A stretch of DNA of 64,000 nucleotides from UBA1450 sp964452355 (GTDB lineage: Bacteria > Patescibacteriota > Microgenomatia > UBA1406 > GWC2-37-13): assembly GCA_964452355.1 (NCBI GenBank), contig CAYVKV010000008.1, positions 5,578 through 69,577 of the forward strand, in the 5' to 3' direction. Below, one piece after another: positions 53,137 to 61,899 of this stretch. How positions within the stretch are numbered: the first letter of the stretch is position 1; the number at the start of each line of letters is the position of its first letter. The notes beneath the pieces were generated by a model, which ran no database searches, was not told the DNA's origin, and was given only the letters and a program-made list of their open reading frames with translations. Both the position numbers and the translations under genes were made by a program.

Positions 53137-54428
53137 AGTGTTTTTGTTGAATCAGGGCGAATGGGATATGTTCCGTCAAGATATTGTGGCAGGAGATCGG
53201 GGCTGATTTCAAAAGACGAAGGAAAAACTTTCGCTTGGAAAATAAAATAGGTTCTGATTTCGTATAATGCCGAAAGTCCAACAAGAATAAAGAGAAGGTA
53301 CATTATATATTTCTTATAATGAGAGATTTTAGTAATAAATAGTAAACTTTGTCCAATAAAAAATACAACCGATGGGAGCACGGTTACCGATCGGAGAGCA
53401 TTGGGATTTTCCCAAGGATAGGTGAGGAGCGGTGGAAGAATGCCAAGTGCAAAAAATAAAAGAAATATTTTATTGGGAAATTTTTTCCATCGGAGAATGC
53501 TTATTATTAATCCGACTATAAAAAGAATACCTAAGAATGGATTAAGCATTGGCTTTCCCGGATAGTTATGTCGACCATTTGAGTCGCCTTGAAACAGGAA
53601 CATTCCGCTTACCTTTGTGACGTTTTCCCACAGAAATGATGATTTTTCTTGTATTGAAAGCTGTTCACTTTGGAGAAAGAATTGTTCATAAATTCGATTG
53701 TCGTCATGTTGAGTGAAATATAGATTGAGTGGGGTGATACAAATTACAAACGGAATCAGTACATAAAGGAGTTGTGTTACGATCTTTTTTTTTGTTGTTT
53801 TATTTTCCCAAAAATTAAAACATAACAAAATTATCGGGAGCAAAAAGAATAGACGTCCTGGCGTATATGAATTGTAAGCAAGTCCGGCAAGTATTCCGGT
53901 TCCAATCAGAAAACCATAGTTTTTATACTTGAGATACTGGAGAAATGTAAGGAGTCCTGCTAATTCAAAAAACAATACCGTGCTCGCTTCAAATCCAAAT
54001 CGTGCAAAGTTGAAGTACCATCTCATAGTGGCAAAAATAAATGCCATGAGAACGGGAAGCCAAATTTGTAACATTGAAGTGAGTTTTTCAAGTCGTCCAA
54101 ATATGAGCTTAAATACAAAGTATATGAGCACTACATCAATCACTCCAAAGAATGCAGAAGGAAACCTGACCGCAAAAACGGTAGAACCAAACAATTTAAT
54201 TGATGCCAAAAGAATATAAAAATAGAGTGTCGCATGACCGGTAGCAAGCTGGCTGTAGGGAGTATATGGGATGTTTTCAAGTGATTGAGCAAGTTGGATA
54301 AACTCAACTTCATCAGTGCTAATCTGTTGAGGAATGTACGGAAATTTATAGAAAATAATACATCCGCTTATTGCCGCAAGAAGGACAGGAATGAGTATAT
54401 TAGTGAGGGTATTTTTTGAGAATATCAT
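53133..54428 (-). CDS. Polytopic GT39/ArnT-like glycosyltransferase
   Basis: A 431-aa GT-C protein, shorter than its neighbours because the external C-terminal domain is nearly absent. QQISTDEVEFIQLAQS with Asp39-Glu40; ATGHATLYFYILL follows. Overlaps the upstream polyprenyl-phosphate transferase gene by 29 bp, so donor synthesis and use may be coupled. Confidence 0.84.
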   Translation of the reverse strand: MIFSKNTLTNILIPVLLAAISGCIIFYKFPYIPQQISTDEVEFIQLAQSLENIPYTPYSQLATGHATLYFYILLASIKLFGSTVFAVRFPSAFFGVIDVVLIYFVFKLIFGRLEKLTSMLQIWLPVLMAFIFATMRWYFNFARFGFEASTVLFFELAGLLTFLQYLKYKNYGFLIGTGILAGLAYNSYTPGRLFFLLPIILLCFNFWENKTTKKKIVTQLLYVLIPFVICITPLNLYFTQHDDNRIYEQFFLQSEQLSIQEKSSFLWENVTKVSGMFLFQGDSNGRHNYPGKPMLNPFLGILFIVGLIISILRWKKFPNKIFLLFFALGILPPLLTYPWENPNALRSVTVLPSVVFFIGQSLLFITKISHYKKYIMYLLFILVGLSALYEIRTYFIFQAKVFPSSFEISPDLLPQYLDGTYPIRPDSTKTL

Positions 54429-55149
54429 TCTTTTTTATTGAAAAAATATCTTGCAAACTTTCAAGCGACGACTTGAAGAAGGTTACATTTTTCGTCTCAA
54501 TATGTCTCCATATTACGGGGACTTCCTTTATGGAATATCCAAGTTTTGAGCCAAGAAACAAAAATTCGAGGTCAAAACCTGCAGAAACGGAAGAACCTTC
54601 TTTTTCTTGTTTTTCTCGAAAAACCTCGAGATTATTGACGATTACTTTGGCTGCGGTTGTTTTGAAAAGCTTAAAGCCACATTGAGTATCGTAGACACCT
54701 TTCAATCCGATGACGAAATGTCTGATAAAGATCATTCCGAGTGCCATGATTTTTCGTGTGAGCGGGGCTCCTTTTCTCTGACCACTTCGAGAGCCGATCA
54801 CAATATCATATCCATTGATAGCTTCAGCAATCAACTTTTCAGATTCTTCAATCGGCGTTGCAAGATCAATATCTGAAAACATCGTAAATGCTTCTTTTGC
54901 TTCCTGTATTCCACGGATTACCGCAAAAGCTTTTCCAAGGTGTTTATTTTTCACCAATTTGAACTTGTGGTATATTGTGAGATATTTTTTTTCGATCAGT
55001 TCTATAGATCGATCGGTCGATCCATCGTCAACGATGATCACTTCCTCAAAGCGGGAATCATTTTTAGTAAAATTTCCTATGCGATCAAGAACTCCTCTTT
55101 GGATGTTTGCCTCTTCGTTGTAGCAGGGAATGATAAGAGATATCTTCAT
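54400..55149 (-). CDS. Polyprenyl-phosphate glycosyltransferase (ALG5/DPM1-like GT2)
   Basis: A 249-aa GT2 enzyme: SLIIPCYNEEANIQRGV, IIVDDGSTDRSIELIE, FSDIDLATPIEE (metal site, about 92-103), GSRSGQRKGAP and DTQCGFKLFK, the pattern of dolichyl-phosphate glucosyl/mannosyltransferases. It should load a hexose from a nucleotide sugar onto polyprenyl phosphate on the inner face, the donor needed by GT-C enzymes. It is flanked and overlapped by GT39 genes on both sides, which supports that link. Confidence 0.9.
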   Translation of the reverse strand: MKISLIIPCYNEEANIQRGVLDRIGNFTKNDSRFEEVIIVDDGSTDRSIELIEKKYLTIYHKFKLVKNKHLGKAFAVIRGIQEAKEAFTMFSDIDLATPIEESEKLIAEAINGYDIVIGSRSGQRKGAPLTRKIMALGMIFIRHFVIGLKGVYDTQCGFKLFKTTAAKVIVNNLEVFREKQEKEGSSVSAGFDLEFLFLGSKLGYSIKEVPVIWRHIETKNVTFFKSSLESLQDIFSIKKNDILKKYPH

Positions 55150-56603
55150 GGTTCTTTATTTTTATGAATGATTTTATATATTGTAACATTATCAATATTC
55201 CACTGCGTATCGAGAAGCTTATTGGTAAAGGCCGCAATTTGCCATTGTCCATCCCCAGTGGGATTGCACTTTTCTTGACAGATGACATACAACTCTTCAG
55301 GTTGTTTGGAAGATTCTGCTGACAAAATATCGTACCCATTCAATTCAATAAAATATCTATAGTGACTGTCATTTTCAAAACTCGGTAACGCAACTGTTTG
55401 GATGGGTTGTTTTTTTATGTATGTATTCATACTTTCAGCAACTTTTTTTGCCTGCTGAATCTGATTATTTCCATTTTCAGATAAGAAGTACATCTTTGTA
55501 ACGTTTAAATAGGCAAAGAGGATGATAAAAATACCAGAAAGAACGTATTGTATATTTCTCTGTTTTATTAAGATGATTGAAGATGCAAGTACAAGATATA
55601 AACTCACGATTGCCGGTCCATAGTAATGAGGAAATCGCCCACTTGACAAGAATGCAAACCCCAAGATGAATGTGAGGACATTGCACACATGAAGCAAAAC
55701 GAATTTTGACTTGATATGTTTGTAAACAAGTATTCCAAGTACCAAAATCGATACAAATATGAGCTTTGAAATAAGGGAAGAAGTTGATAACTGCAATCCA
55801 TGGTGCATAAATCCATAAATTGTTTCATTTAGCCGAAAAAGATACGAACTTCCAGAGGAAAGATTTCCTTCGGTAAATAATGTATAAAACTGTCGATAGT
55901 TCAAAAAATCGTGACGGAGATCAAATAATATGAGCGGACTTATTGAAAGAATAAACGCACTACCAGCAGCTAAAAATGATTTGACATGTTTTTTTATTGA
56001 TCGAATTTCAACCAATTTCCATAGCATAAACAATGCAATGGGAACTATTAAAAGTGCACCAAGATAATGAAGTTGAATACTAAAACCCAAGAGTGCGCCA
56101 AAGACGATTCCGCCACGAACGGTTGGCTTTTCAAGCCATAGATAGAAAAAGCACAATGTCATAAAACTGAAATATGGCAACAAATTTGGGTTCCATGAAA
56201 AGCGAGAATATTCTGTCAAAACTAAAGAAAAAGTGATCAGTGAGAGAAAAATAATTGCAACAGTAGGAGAAATTTGTTTTTTAACGGCCCAATATCCCGC
56301 TGTTATTCCGACGATTGAAAGAAGAGCAACACCCACCGCAGGTCCTACGGGGTCAAAATTAAATAGTCCTAAAAAAGGCGCTACTAAATAATAATAAAAT
56401 GGTCCGAGATACACTTGTCCAACTGAGCTTGGCGCACCGATTGCGGGGAAATGCTCTAATGTTATGATTCTTTTGAGTATGATTGCATCACGGCCTTGAT
56501 CACTCAAAAAGGTCACAAACTCATACAGTTTGTAAAATCTGAAAAAAAAGAGCAGTCCAAATAGAGTTCCTGCCGCAATAGTAAAAAGATTTTTTTTATT
56601 CAT
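55146..56603 (-). CDS. Polytopic GT39-like glycosyltransferase, DQGRD variant
   Basis: About 485 aa from the Met of MNKKNLFTIA; another in-frame ATG lies 12 bp upstream. The first loop reads LSDQGRDAIILKRI, with Asp35 and Asp39 instead of the Asp-Glu pair, a variant common among PMT-like proteins. YLGPFYYY follows. About eleven helices and an external C-terminal domain with two Cys (CQEKC). Overlaps the ALG5-like gene by 4 bp. Confidence 0.83.
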   Translation of the reverse strand: MNKKNLFTIAAGTLFGLLFFFRFYKLYEFVTFLSDQGRDAIILKRIITLEHFPAIGAPSSVGQVYLGPFYYYLVAPFLGLFNFDPVGPAVGVALLSIVGITAGYWAVKKQISPTVAIIFLSLITFSLVLTEYSRFSWNPNLLPYFSFMTLCFFYLWLEKPTVRGGIVFGALLGFSIQLHYLGALLIVPIALFMLWKLVEIRSIKKHVKSFLAAGSAFILSISPLILFDLRHDFLNYRQFYTLFTEGNLSSGSSYLFRLNETIYGFMHHGLQLSTSSLISKLIFVSILVLGILVYKHIKSKFVLLHVCNVLTFILGFAFLSSGRFPHYYGPAIVSLYLVLASSIILIKQRNIQYVLSGIFIILFAYLNVTKMYFLSENGNNQIQQAKKVAESMNTYIKKQPIQTVALPSFENDSHYRYFIELNGYDILSAESSKQPEELYVICQEKCNPTGDGQWQIAAFTNKLLDTQWNIDNVTIYKIIHKNKEP

Positions 56604-56607
56604 GGAG

Positions 56608-56616
56608 TGGTACAAT
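56608..56616 (+). promoter_or_regulatory. Extended -10 promoter of the 56623 gene
   Basis: TGGTACAAT followed by exactly 6 nt and ATG at 56623, predicting a leaderless message; lies in the 19-bp gap between divergent genes. Confidence 0.55.
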
Positions 56617-56622
56617 AATGAT

Positions 56623-57741
56623 ATGAAACTTCAGACAGCAATTTACATTATAGCAGTTGTCATAGGCTCTGTATTCTTACTTTATCTTCCTTTTTTGACC
56701 AAAACCCTTCCCTATTTGGGATTTTTAAAAGGTGGGGGAATGAATATTATTTATCAAAATTACGACGGGTTATATTATGTCGTGCCCGCGATGTCAGGAT
56801 ATATTCCAAAAGAGATCGCATCACTTCGACTCGAGTTTTCCCTTCCGCTTGAGTATTACGCAGCACATCTTCCGCTTTATCCATTGTTTATTGCACTTCT
56901 TGCCCCCATTGTTGGTAGTTTCCTCGTTTCGATGGTTGGTGTAAATCTTATCTTCTCTGTCGCATTGGCTTTATTATTTTACTATTTTGTGAAGCATTTT
57001 CAGCTTAGTAAAGAACCATTTTTTCTCACCGTCATCCTCTTATTTTTACCACGATTTTTTGTTATTCGATCGGTCGGTGCCCCGGAACCATTGTTTATAT
57101 TTCTTATTCTTGGATCGTTGTTTTTCTTTGAAAAGAAACAATATTTATTTGCTGGAATTCTTGGCGCATTATCGGTGATGACGAAAACCCCCGGGATACT
57201 TTTATTTGGTGCATACGGACTGGTCTTTCTTGAGCGGCTCATTCAGGGAAGGAAGTTTAATCCACAGTGGCTGTGGATAGCACTCATTCCAATAGGGCTT
57301 CTTGCAGTGTTTGGACTGTATAAGCTGCAATACAACGATTTCTTTGCATATTTTCATACCGGAGGTGTTGTTCCGATGGTATATCCATTTTCGGTGTTCA
57401 ACGCTGCCGGAAGGTGGGTTCAGACGGTCTGGCTTGAAGAGATTTTGTTATATTTTTTCCTATATCTCACGGCAATCATTACGCTCAAAGACAGTAAGTA
57501 TAGAAGTTTGTTTTATTTTCCATTGCTCTTTTTTATTGCGGGAATCTTTGTGCAGCACCGAGATCTTTCTCGATATTTGCTCCCGATTTGGCCATTTGCA
57601 CTGATTGCATTTGAACAAACCTTTACGTCAAGAACATTTCGATATGCCTTTTATTTACTTCTGCCTGCAATCTACTTATATGCATGGAACTTTCTTCTGG
57701 GAAATATCATCCCCGTTTCAGATTGGCGTCCATTCCTCTAG
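56623..57741 (+). CDS. Polytopic mannosyltransferase-like GT-C protein (PIG-V-like)
   Basis: A 372-aa protein from the Met of MKLQTAIY. External loop IIYQNYDGLYYV (Asp48), HLPLYPLFIALL and GAPEPLF are like PIG-V-type GT-C mannosyltransferases. About ten helices and no large external domain. Only 16 bp separate it from the export operon, which nevertheless has its own -10 box. Confidence 0.78.
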   Translation: MKLQTAIYIIAVVIGSVFLLYLPFLTKTLPYLGFLKGGGMNIIYQNYDGLYYVVPAMSGYIPKEIASLRLEFSLPLEYYAAHLPLYPLFIALLAPIVGSFLVSMVGVNLIFSVALALLFYYFVKHFQLSKEPFFLTVILLFLPRFFVIRSVGAPEPLFIFLILGSLFFFEKKQYLFAGILGALSVMTKTPGILLFGAYGLVFLERLIQGRKFNPQWLWIALIPIGLLAVFGLYKLQYNDFFAYFHTGGVVPMVYPFSVFNAAGRWVQTVWLEEILLYFFLYLTAIITLKDSKYRSLFYFPLLFFIAGIFVQHRDLSRYLLPIWPFALIAFEQTFTSRTFRYAFYLLLPAIYLYAWNFLLGNIIPVSDWRPFL

Positions 57742-57742
57742 A

Positions 57743-57751
57743 TGATACAAT
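57743..57751 (+). promoter_or_regulatory. Extended -10 promoter of the export operon
   Basis: TGATACAAT followed by exactly 6 nt (AAGAGG) and ATG. The AAGAGG abuts the start codon and so cannot act as a Shine-Dalgarno site. Confidence 0.6.
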
Positions 57752-57757
57752 AAGAGG

Positions 57758-58813
57758 ATGAATAAAGTACTGGGCAAATTGAACTCAATTAAAAAGAAAA
57801 TAACTCTTAAATGGATCGTTGTTTTTCTCCTTGTTATTGGTGCTGCGATTTTCGTATATCAACGGTTTTTTCTGAAAGTAGAAAAAGCATTGGCTACGTA
57901 CACGGTAAAACGAGAAACACTTCAAGAAACCCTAGCGGTGACCGGTGAGATAGATGCTTCTGAAAAAGTTTCATTGCATTTTCAAACAGGAGGGCGCTTG
58001 TCATGGGTTGGAATAAAAGAGGGGGATGTGGTAAAAAAATATGCAGGGATTGCATCGCTCGATACTCGTCAGCTCCAAAAAACGCTTCAAAAATATCTCA
58101 ATACATACTCCAAAGAACGGAGTGATTTTGAACAGTCGACAACCGATAATGATGAACTTGCAATCGCCCTTTCAACGGATATTCGCGATCGGGCAAAGCG
58201 AACGCTTGAAAATGCGCAGTTTGACCTTGACAATACTGTCATCGATGTTGAGCTTCAGGCAATCGCAAAAGAATATTCATTCCTTTACACTCCAATTGGT
58301 GGCATTGTCACGCGAGTTGATGCTGCCGAACCGGGGACAAATGTCTCAGTCACCGATACGTATCAAGTTATCAATCCAGAATCAATTTATTTCTCTGTTT
58401 CAGTAGATCAGACTGAAGTGGTCGATTTGCATGAGGGTCAGATGGGAATCATTACTTTTGATGCATATCCAGACCAAGAGGTATCCGGTACGATCACTTC
58501 CATTGGATTCACCCCAAAAACCGATGAATCGGGGACGGTGTACGAAGTAGAGATGACATTTGAATCTGCAGGAATCAATGGGTATCGACTTGGAATGACG
58601 GGTGATGTAGAGTTTGTCTTAAGTGAAATAAAAAATACCGTGGTTGTTCCGATTGAATACATTATTGATGAAGACGGCCGCGAATTTGTTCAGAAACAAG
58701 TACAAAAGCAGATGAAGAAAATTCCAGTTGAAATTGGACAAGAGTATGGAGGAATGGTACAGATTCTCGAAGGGTTAGTTGCCGGTGATGTGATTTATGA
58801 AATTGACGAATGA
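57758..58813 (+). CDS. MacA/HlyD-like periplasmic adaptor of an ABC exporter
   Basis: A 351-aa membrane-fusion-type adaptor: N-terminal membrane helix (about 20-38), barrel-sandwich halves (GEIDASEKVSLHFQTGGRL and YTPIGGIVTRVDAAEPGTNV) around a short hairpin (about 105-165), then a beta-barrel (VDQTEVVDLHEGQMG) and membrane-proximal domain (VVVPIEYIIDEDG). It works with the next two genes. In an organism without an outer membrane it would resemble YknX of Bacillus rather than MacA with TolC. The stop overlaps the next ATG (ATGA). Confidence 0.88.
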   Translation: MNKVLGKLNSIKKKITLKWIVVFLLVIGAAIFVYQRFFLKVEKALATYTVKRETLQETLAVTGEIDASEKVSLHFQTGGRLSWVGIKEGDVVKKYAGIASLDTRQLQKTLQKYLNTYSKERSDFEQSTTDNDELAIALSTDIRDRAKRTLENAQFDLDNTVIDVELQAIAKEYSFLYTPIGGIVTRVDAAEPGTNVSVTDTYQVINPESIYFSVSVDQTEVVDLHEGQMGIITFDAYPDQEVSGTITSIGFTPKTDESGTVYEVEMTFESAGINGYRLGMTGDVEFVLSEIKNTVVVPIEYIIDEDGREFVQKQVQKQMKKIPVEIGQEYGGMVQILEGLVAGDVIYEIDE

Positions 58814-59478
58814 TTCAGCTTACACATGTCTGGAAAAAATATCAGATTGGTGATGACGTAGTTTTTACCGCGCTCAAAGATGTCTCGCTCACCATAGAAA
58901 AGGGCGAATTTAGTTCCTTAATTGGACCTTCAGGATCAGGCAAATCTACTCTTATGCACATTATTGGTCTTCTTGATAAATCTTCAGAAGGCGAGGTTTT
59001 AATTGAAGGGAAAAATATTACGGATCTATCGGATGATGAAATTTCAACACTTCGCAATGAATTTGTTGGGTTTATTTTCCAACAGTTTAACCTCATTAAC
59101 AAATTAACAATCAAAGAAAACATTCTGTTGCCCACAACTTATGCGCGGAAAAAAATAGGATATGATCCGGGAAAAAGGGCTGATGAGATCATGGAACGTT
59201 TTGGAATAATCGAAAAGGCAAATTCATATCCAAACAAAATTTCAGGAGGACAGCAACAACGTGTTGCCATAGCCCGTGCGCTTATCATGTCTCCGTCACT
59301 TATTCTTGCTGATGAGCCAACGGGAAATCTCGATACAAAAACGGGTGATGAGATTATGAAATTGCTCAGTGAGCTCAATAAGGAAGATAATATCACTGTT
59401 TTAATCGTAACTCACGAACAAGATATTGCAGCAAAAACGCATCGAAAGATTCAAATGATAGATGGCAAGTTAAAATAA
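58810..59478 (+). CDS. ABC exporter ATPase (MacB/LolD-like)
   Basis: A 222-aa ATPase. Walker A GPSGSGKST (about 38-46), Q-loop FQQFNL, signature ISGGQQQRVAIARAL, Walker B LILADEPTGNLD and H-loop VTHEQD are intact. It is the separate nucleotide-binding subunit of a MacB-type mechanotransmission ABC system, equivalent to YknY. It overlaps the adaptor gene by 4 bp and precedes the permease by 3 bp. Confidence 0.95.
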   Translation: MIQLTHVWKKYQIGDDVVFTALKDVSLTIEKGEFSSLIGPSGSGKSTLMHIIGLLDKSSEGEVLIEGKNITDLSDDEISTLRNEFVGFIFQQFNLINKLTIKENILLPTTYARKKIGYDPGKRADEIMERFGIIEKANSYPNKISGGQQQRVAIARALIMSPSLILADEPTGNLDTKTGDEIMKLLSELNKEDNITVLIVTHEQDIAAKTHRKIQMIDGKLK

Positions 59479-59481
59479 TTT

Positions 59482-60675
59482 ATGGGATTTATAAGATCAG
59501 CTTTTTTTGACTTTTCTCGAAATAAGGGCAGGACATTTCTTACCTCACTCGGAATTTTGATCGGGGTGATGGCCGTAGTCCTTCTTACGGCTTTTGGACT
59601 TGGGCTTCGTGCATATATCGAACAACAATTTGAAGATTTGGGAAGCAATCTCATAAGAGTTGTGCCGGGAAACCCTCTTGAAGGGGGTAGCTTCTCAAAT
59701 CCGGGTTCTTATATAACCATAGAATTTGACGAAAAAGATGTGCAGAATTTGAGTCGTATTCGAGATGTGAAAATCATTGTTCCTGTTTACAGCAAAACCA
59801 TACATATGGTTGCAGGAAACAACAAGGAATCGTCAACAATCTATGCATCAACTGAAGGAATATTTACTGCGCTCAATGTCAAGGCGGAGTATGGAAGGCT
59901 ATTTACCGATCAGGAAGTGGACAAACGATCAAAAGTGATTGTCATTGGTCAGACGCTGGCAGAAGATTTGTTTACATCATCAAAAAATGCAGTCGGTAAA
60001 TCGGTGAAATTTGAAGGTCAAAAATATATGGTGATTGGCGTGACTGAAAAAAAAGGTGGGGGCGGATTTGGGGGTCCTGATTTTGACACCTTTACCTATA
60101 TGCCATACAAAACGGCGTTCACCTTCAATACAGAAAAAACGTTTATGGTGATCATTTTGCAGACGAAAACTGAAGAGGACATAAAGCCAGTGATACGAAA
60201 AGTGAAAGAGATATTATTAAAGCGGTATGAAAAAGAGGAGTTTTCAATCATTCAACAAGAGGAGCTTTTGACAGCGATCAATTCGATCTTTGGCATCATA
60301 AATACCGTGCTTGTGGCTATTGCTGCGATTTCTTTGGTTGTTGGTGGCATTGGGATCATGAATATCATGTATGTCACGGTCACGGAACGTATCAAAGAGA
60401 TCGGAATCAGGCGGGCACTTGGAGCAAGAAAATCAGACATTCTGATCCAGTTTTTGGTGGCTTCAGTTATTCTCTCTTTGATTGGAGGTATTGCTGGTCT
60501 TACCGTCTCATACATTATTGTATTGTTTATTCAGGTATATTTTCCCGCATATATAGATCTCAACTCCGTACTTCTTGCAGTTGGAGTATCATCCGCAATT
60601 GGCATTATTTTTGGAGTATTTCCTGCAAAGAAGGCTGCAGACCTTTCACCTATCGACGCGATACGGTATGAGTAG
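59482..60675 (+). CDS. ABC exporter permease (MacB-type)
   Basis: A 397-aa permease: helix 1 (about 20-42, SLGILIGVMAVVLLTAFGLG), a large external domain (about 45-265) and three C-terminal helices with the conserved IMNIMYVTVTERIKEIGIRRALGA coupling segment (split as IMNIMYVTVTERIKEIG and IRRALGA). Equivalent to YknZ/MacB. A glycine-rich loop (KKGGGGFGGPD) in the external domain is notable. Substrate unknown; peptides or glycolipids are possible. Confidence 0.94.
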   Translation: MGFIRSAFFDFSRNKGRTFLTSLGILIGVMAVVLLTAFGLGLRAYIEQQFEDLGSNLIRVVPGNPLEGGSFSNPGSYITIEFDEKDVQNLSRIRDVKIIVPVYSKTIHMVAGNNKESSTIYASTEGIFTALNVKAEYGRLFTDQEVDKRSKVIVIGQTLAEDLFTSSKNAVGKSVKFEGQKYMVIGVTEKKGGGGFGGPDFDTFTYMPYKTAFTFNTEKTFMVIILQTKTEEDIKPVIRKVKEILLKRYEKEEFSIIQQEELLTAINSIFGIINTVLVAIAAISLVVGGIGIMNIMYVTVTERIKEIGIRRALGARKSDILIQFLVASVILSLIGGIAGLTVSYIIVLFIQVYFPAYIDLNSVLLAVGVSSAIGIIFGVFPAKKAADLSPIDAIRYE

Positions 60676-60681
60676 ATATTT

Positions 60682-60775
60682 CATGCAATAGATTCTGTCC
60701 TCGCTTCATCCTCCCGTCAGTGCTCACTCCGCTCCGCGCTGTCGGGACCCCTCCAGCTCGGACATCTATTGCATG
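60682..60775. repeat. 94-bp GC-rich imperfect inverted-repeat element
   Basis: Outer arms begin CATGCAATAGA and end TCTATTGCATG and extend to 16 paired bases with a 3-nt bulge (TGTCC / GGACA). Inside lies a second hairpin, CCCGTCAGTGC with GCGCTGTCGGG. The core is far richer in GC than its surroundings. It lies between convergent genes and covers the last 10 bp of the minus-strand GT4 gene, so it may end transcription in both directions or be a small repeated mobile element. Confidence 0.6.
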
Positions 60776-61893
60776 TTGTGGACGTAGGAAGTAATTTTTT
60801 TCTTAAACACCTCAAAAGAATATTTTTCCGCAGATTTTCGTGCCTCGTTTCTCATTGACGAAGATTGATTATTCGAAAGCTTTTCAAATTTCTTAATGGC
60901 CTGAATGAGTGCTTGATCGGTGAGTTCGTCATACAAATATCCATTTTTTCCAGCTTGAGCGATCTCTTTCAGACCACCTGAAGCGTAGGAAATCACCGGA
61001 ATTCCATATCCCATGGCTTCAACTGGCGCAATTCCAAACTCTTCATCAACTGACGCAAAGAGAAACGCCTTTGCATTATTAAATACTTTTTCAAACTGTT
61101 CATCAGGAATATGAGATAAAAATTCTATCGTTGGTCCAGCAATAGATTTCAGAAACACTTCGTCACGTCCGGATCCAATAATCTTTAGATTAAACTTCAT
61201 TTTGTTTGCCGCATGGATCAGAATGTCTATGTGTTTTGCTTTTGCAAGACGAGCTGTTGTGACATAATATTTGTCATTCTGTCCGCCAGCTGGCGGATGT
61301 TTCAGGATCTTTTTTGGAATATCAACTGGTGGATAGATCACATCAGCATCTCTGCGGTAAAATTTCTCAATTCTTTTTTTTGTCTCTTCAGAATTTGCGA
61401 CAAAATGAGTCACTTTTTGAGAGGTTTCAAAATCCCAAATGCGCAAGAAATGATTGACAATATGCGCATATATTTTCACCGGCCAATATTTTTGCCATTC
61501 GACTGCGGTTTCATATCCATAAAGATATCGTGGCGGATGATGGAGATAACATATGTGGGTTGTTTTGGGTGATGTTCGTATCCCTTTGCACATGTACCAA
61601 CCTGAACTTGAGATTACAATATCATACTCATCAAAGTTAAATGATTGCCACACGTGAGGAGCAAGAAATCGAAGGGGTGAATACATTCGTTTGAAAAAGG
61701 GGACGCGATCAGCCCATGACGTGATGATGGTCCATCCTTTGAAGTGCTTGGCATGAATCCCAAGCGCCTTTGGGGTGAAAAATGCAGTATAAACGGGAGC
61801 GTCAGGGAAGATTTTGTGGAGTGCCACAAGCACACGCTCAGCGCCACCAAATTCTTGAATATGATCATGAACAAGTGCGATTTTTCGTGACAT
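60766..61893 (-). CDS. GT4 family glycosyltransferase (WbaZ-like)
   Basis: A 375-aa GT-B enzyme starting MSRKIALVHDHIQEFGGAER (glycine-rich acceptor loop). SSSGWYMCKG, ICYLHHPPRYLYGYE, VTTARLAKAKHID (donor domain start) and DEEFGIAPVEAMGYGIP (E-x7-E) place it with mannosyltransferases such as WbaZ. The start at 61893 follows TATAAT by 6 nt; a longer frame from 61935 begins upstream of that promoter. A palindrome inside the gene encodes the insert-like PPAGGQND just before the donor domain. Confidence 0.88.
   Translation of the reverse strand: MSRKIALVHDHIQEFGGAERVLVALHKIFPDAPVYTAFFTPKALGIHAKHFKGWTIITSWADRVPFFKRMYSPLRFLAPHVWQSFNFDEYDIVISSSGWYMCKGIRTSPKTTHICYLHHPPRYLYGYETAVEWQKYWPVKIYAHIVNHFLRIWDFETSQKVTHFVANSEETKKRIEKFYRRDADVIYPPVDIPKKILKHPPAGGQNDKYYVTTARLAKAKHIDILIHAANKMKFNLKIIGSGRDEVFLKSIAGPTIEFLSHIPDEQFEKVFNNAKAFLFASVDEEFGIAPVEAMGYGIPVISYASGGLKEIAQAGKNGYLYDELTDQALIQAIKKFEKLSNNQSSSMRNEARKSAEKYSFEVFKKKITSYVHNMQ
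61282..61297. repeat. Perfect 16-bp palindrome inside the GT4 gene
   Basis: TCCGCCAGCTGGCGGA, a GC-rich perfect palindrome in an otherwise AT-rich gene. In frame it encodes part of HPPAGGQND at a domain boundary, as expected of a small palindromic repeat tolerated inside a coding sequence. Confidence 0.55.
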
Positions 61894-61899
61894 AGGTGT

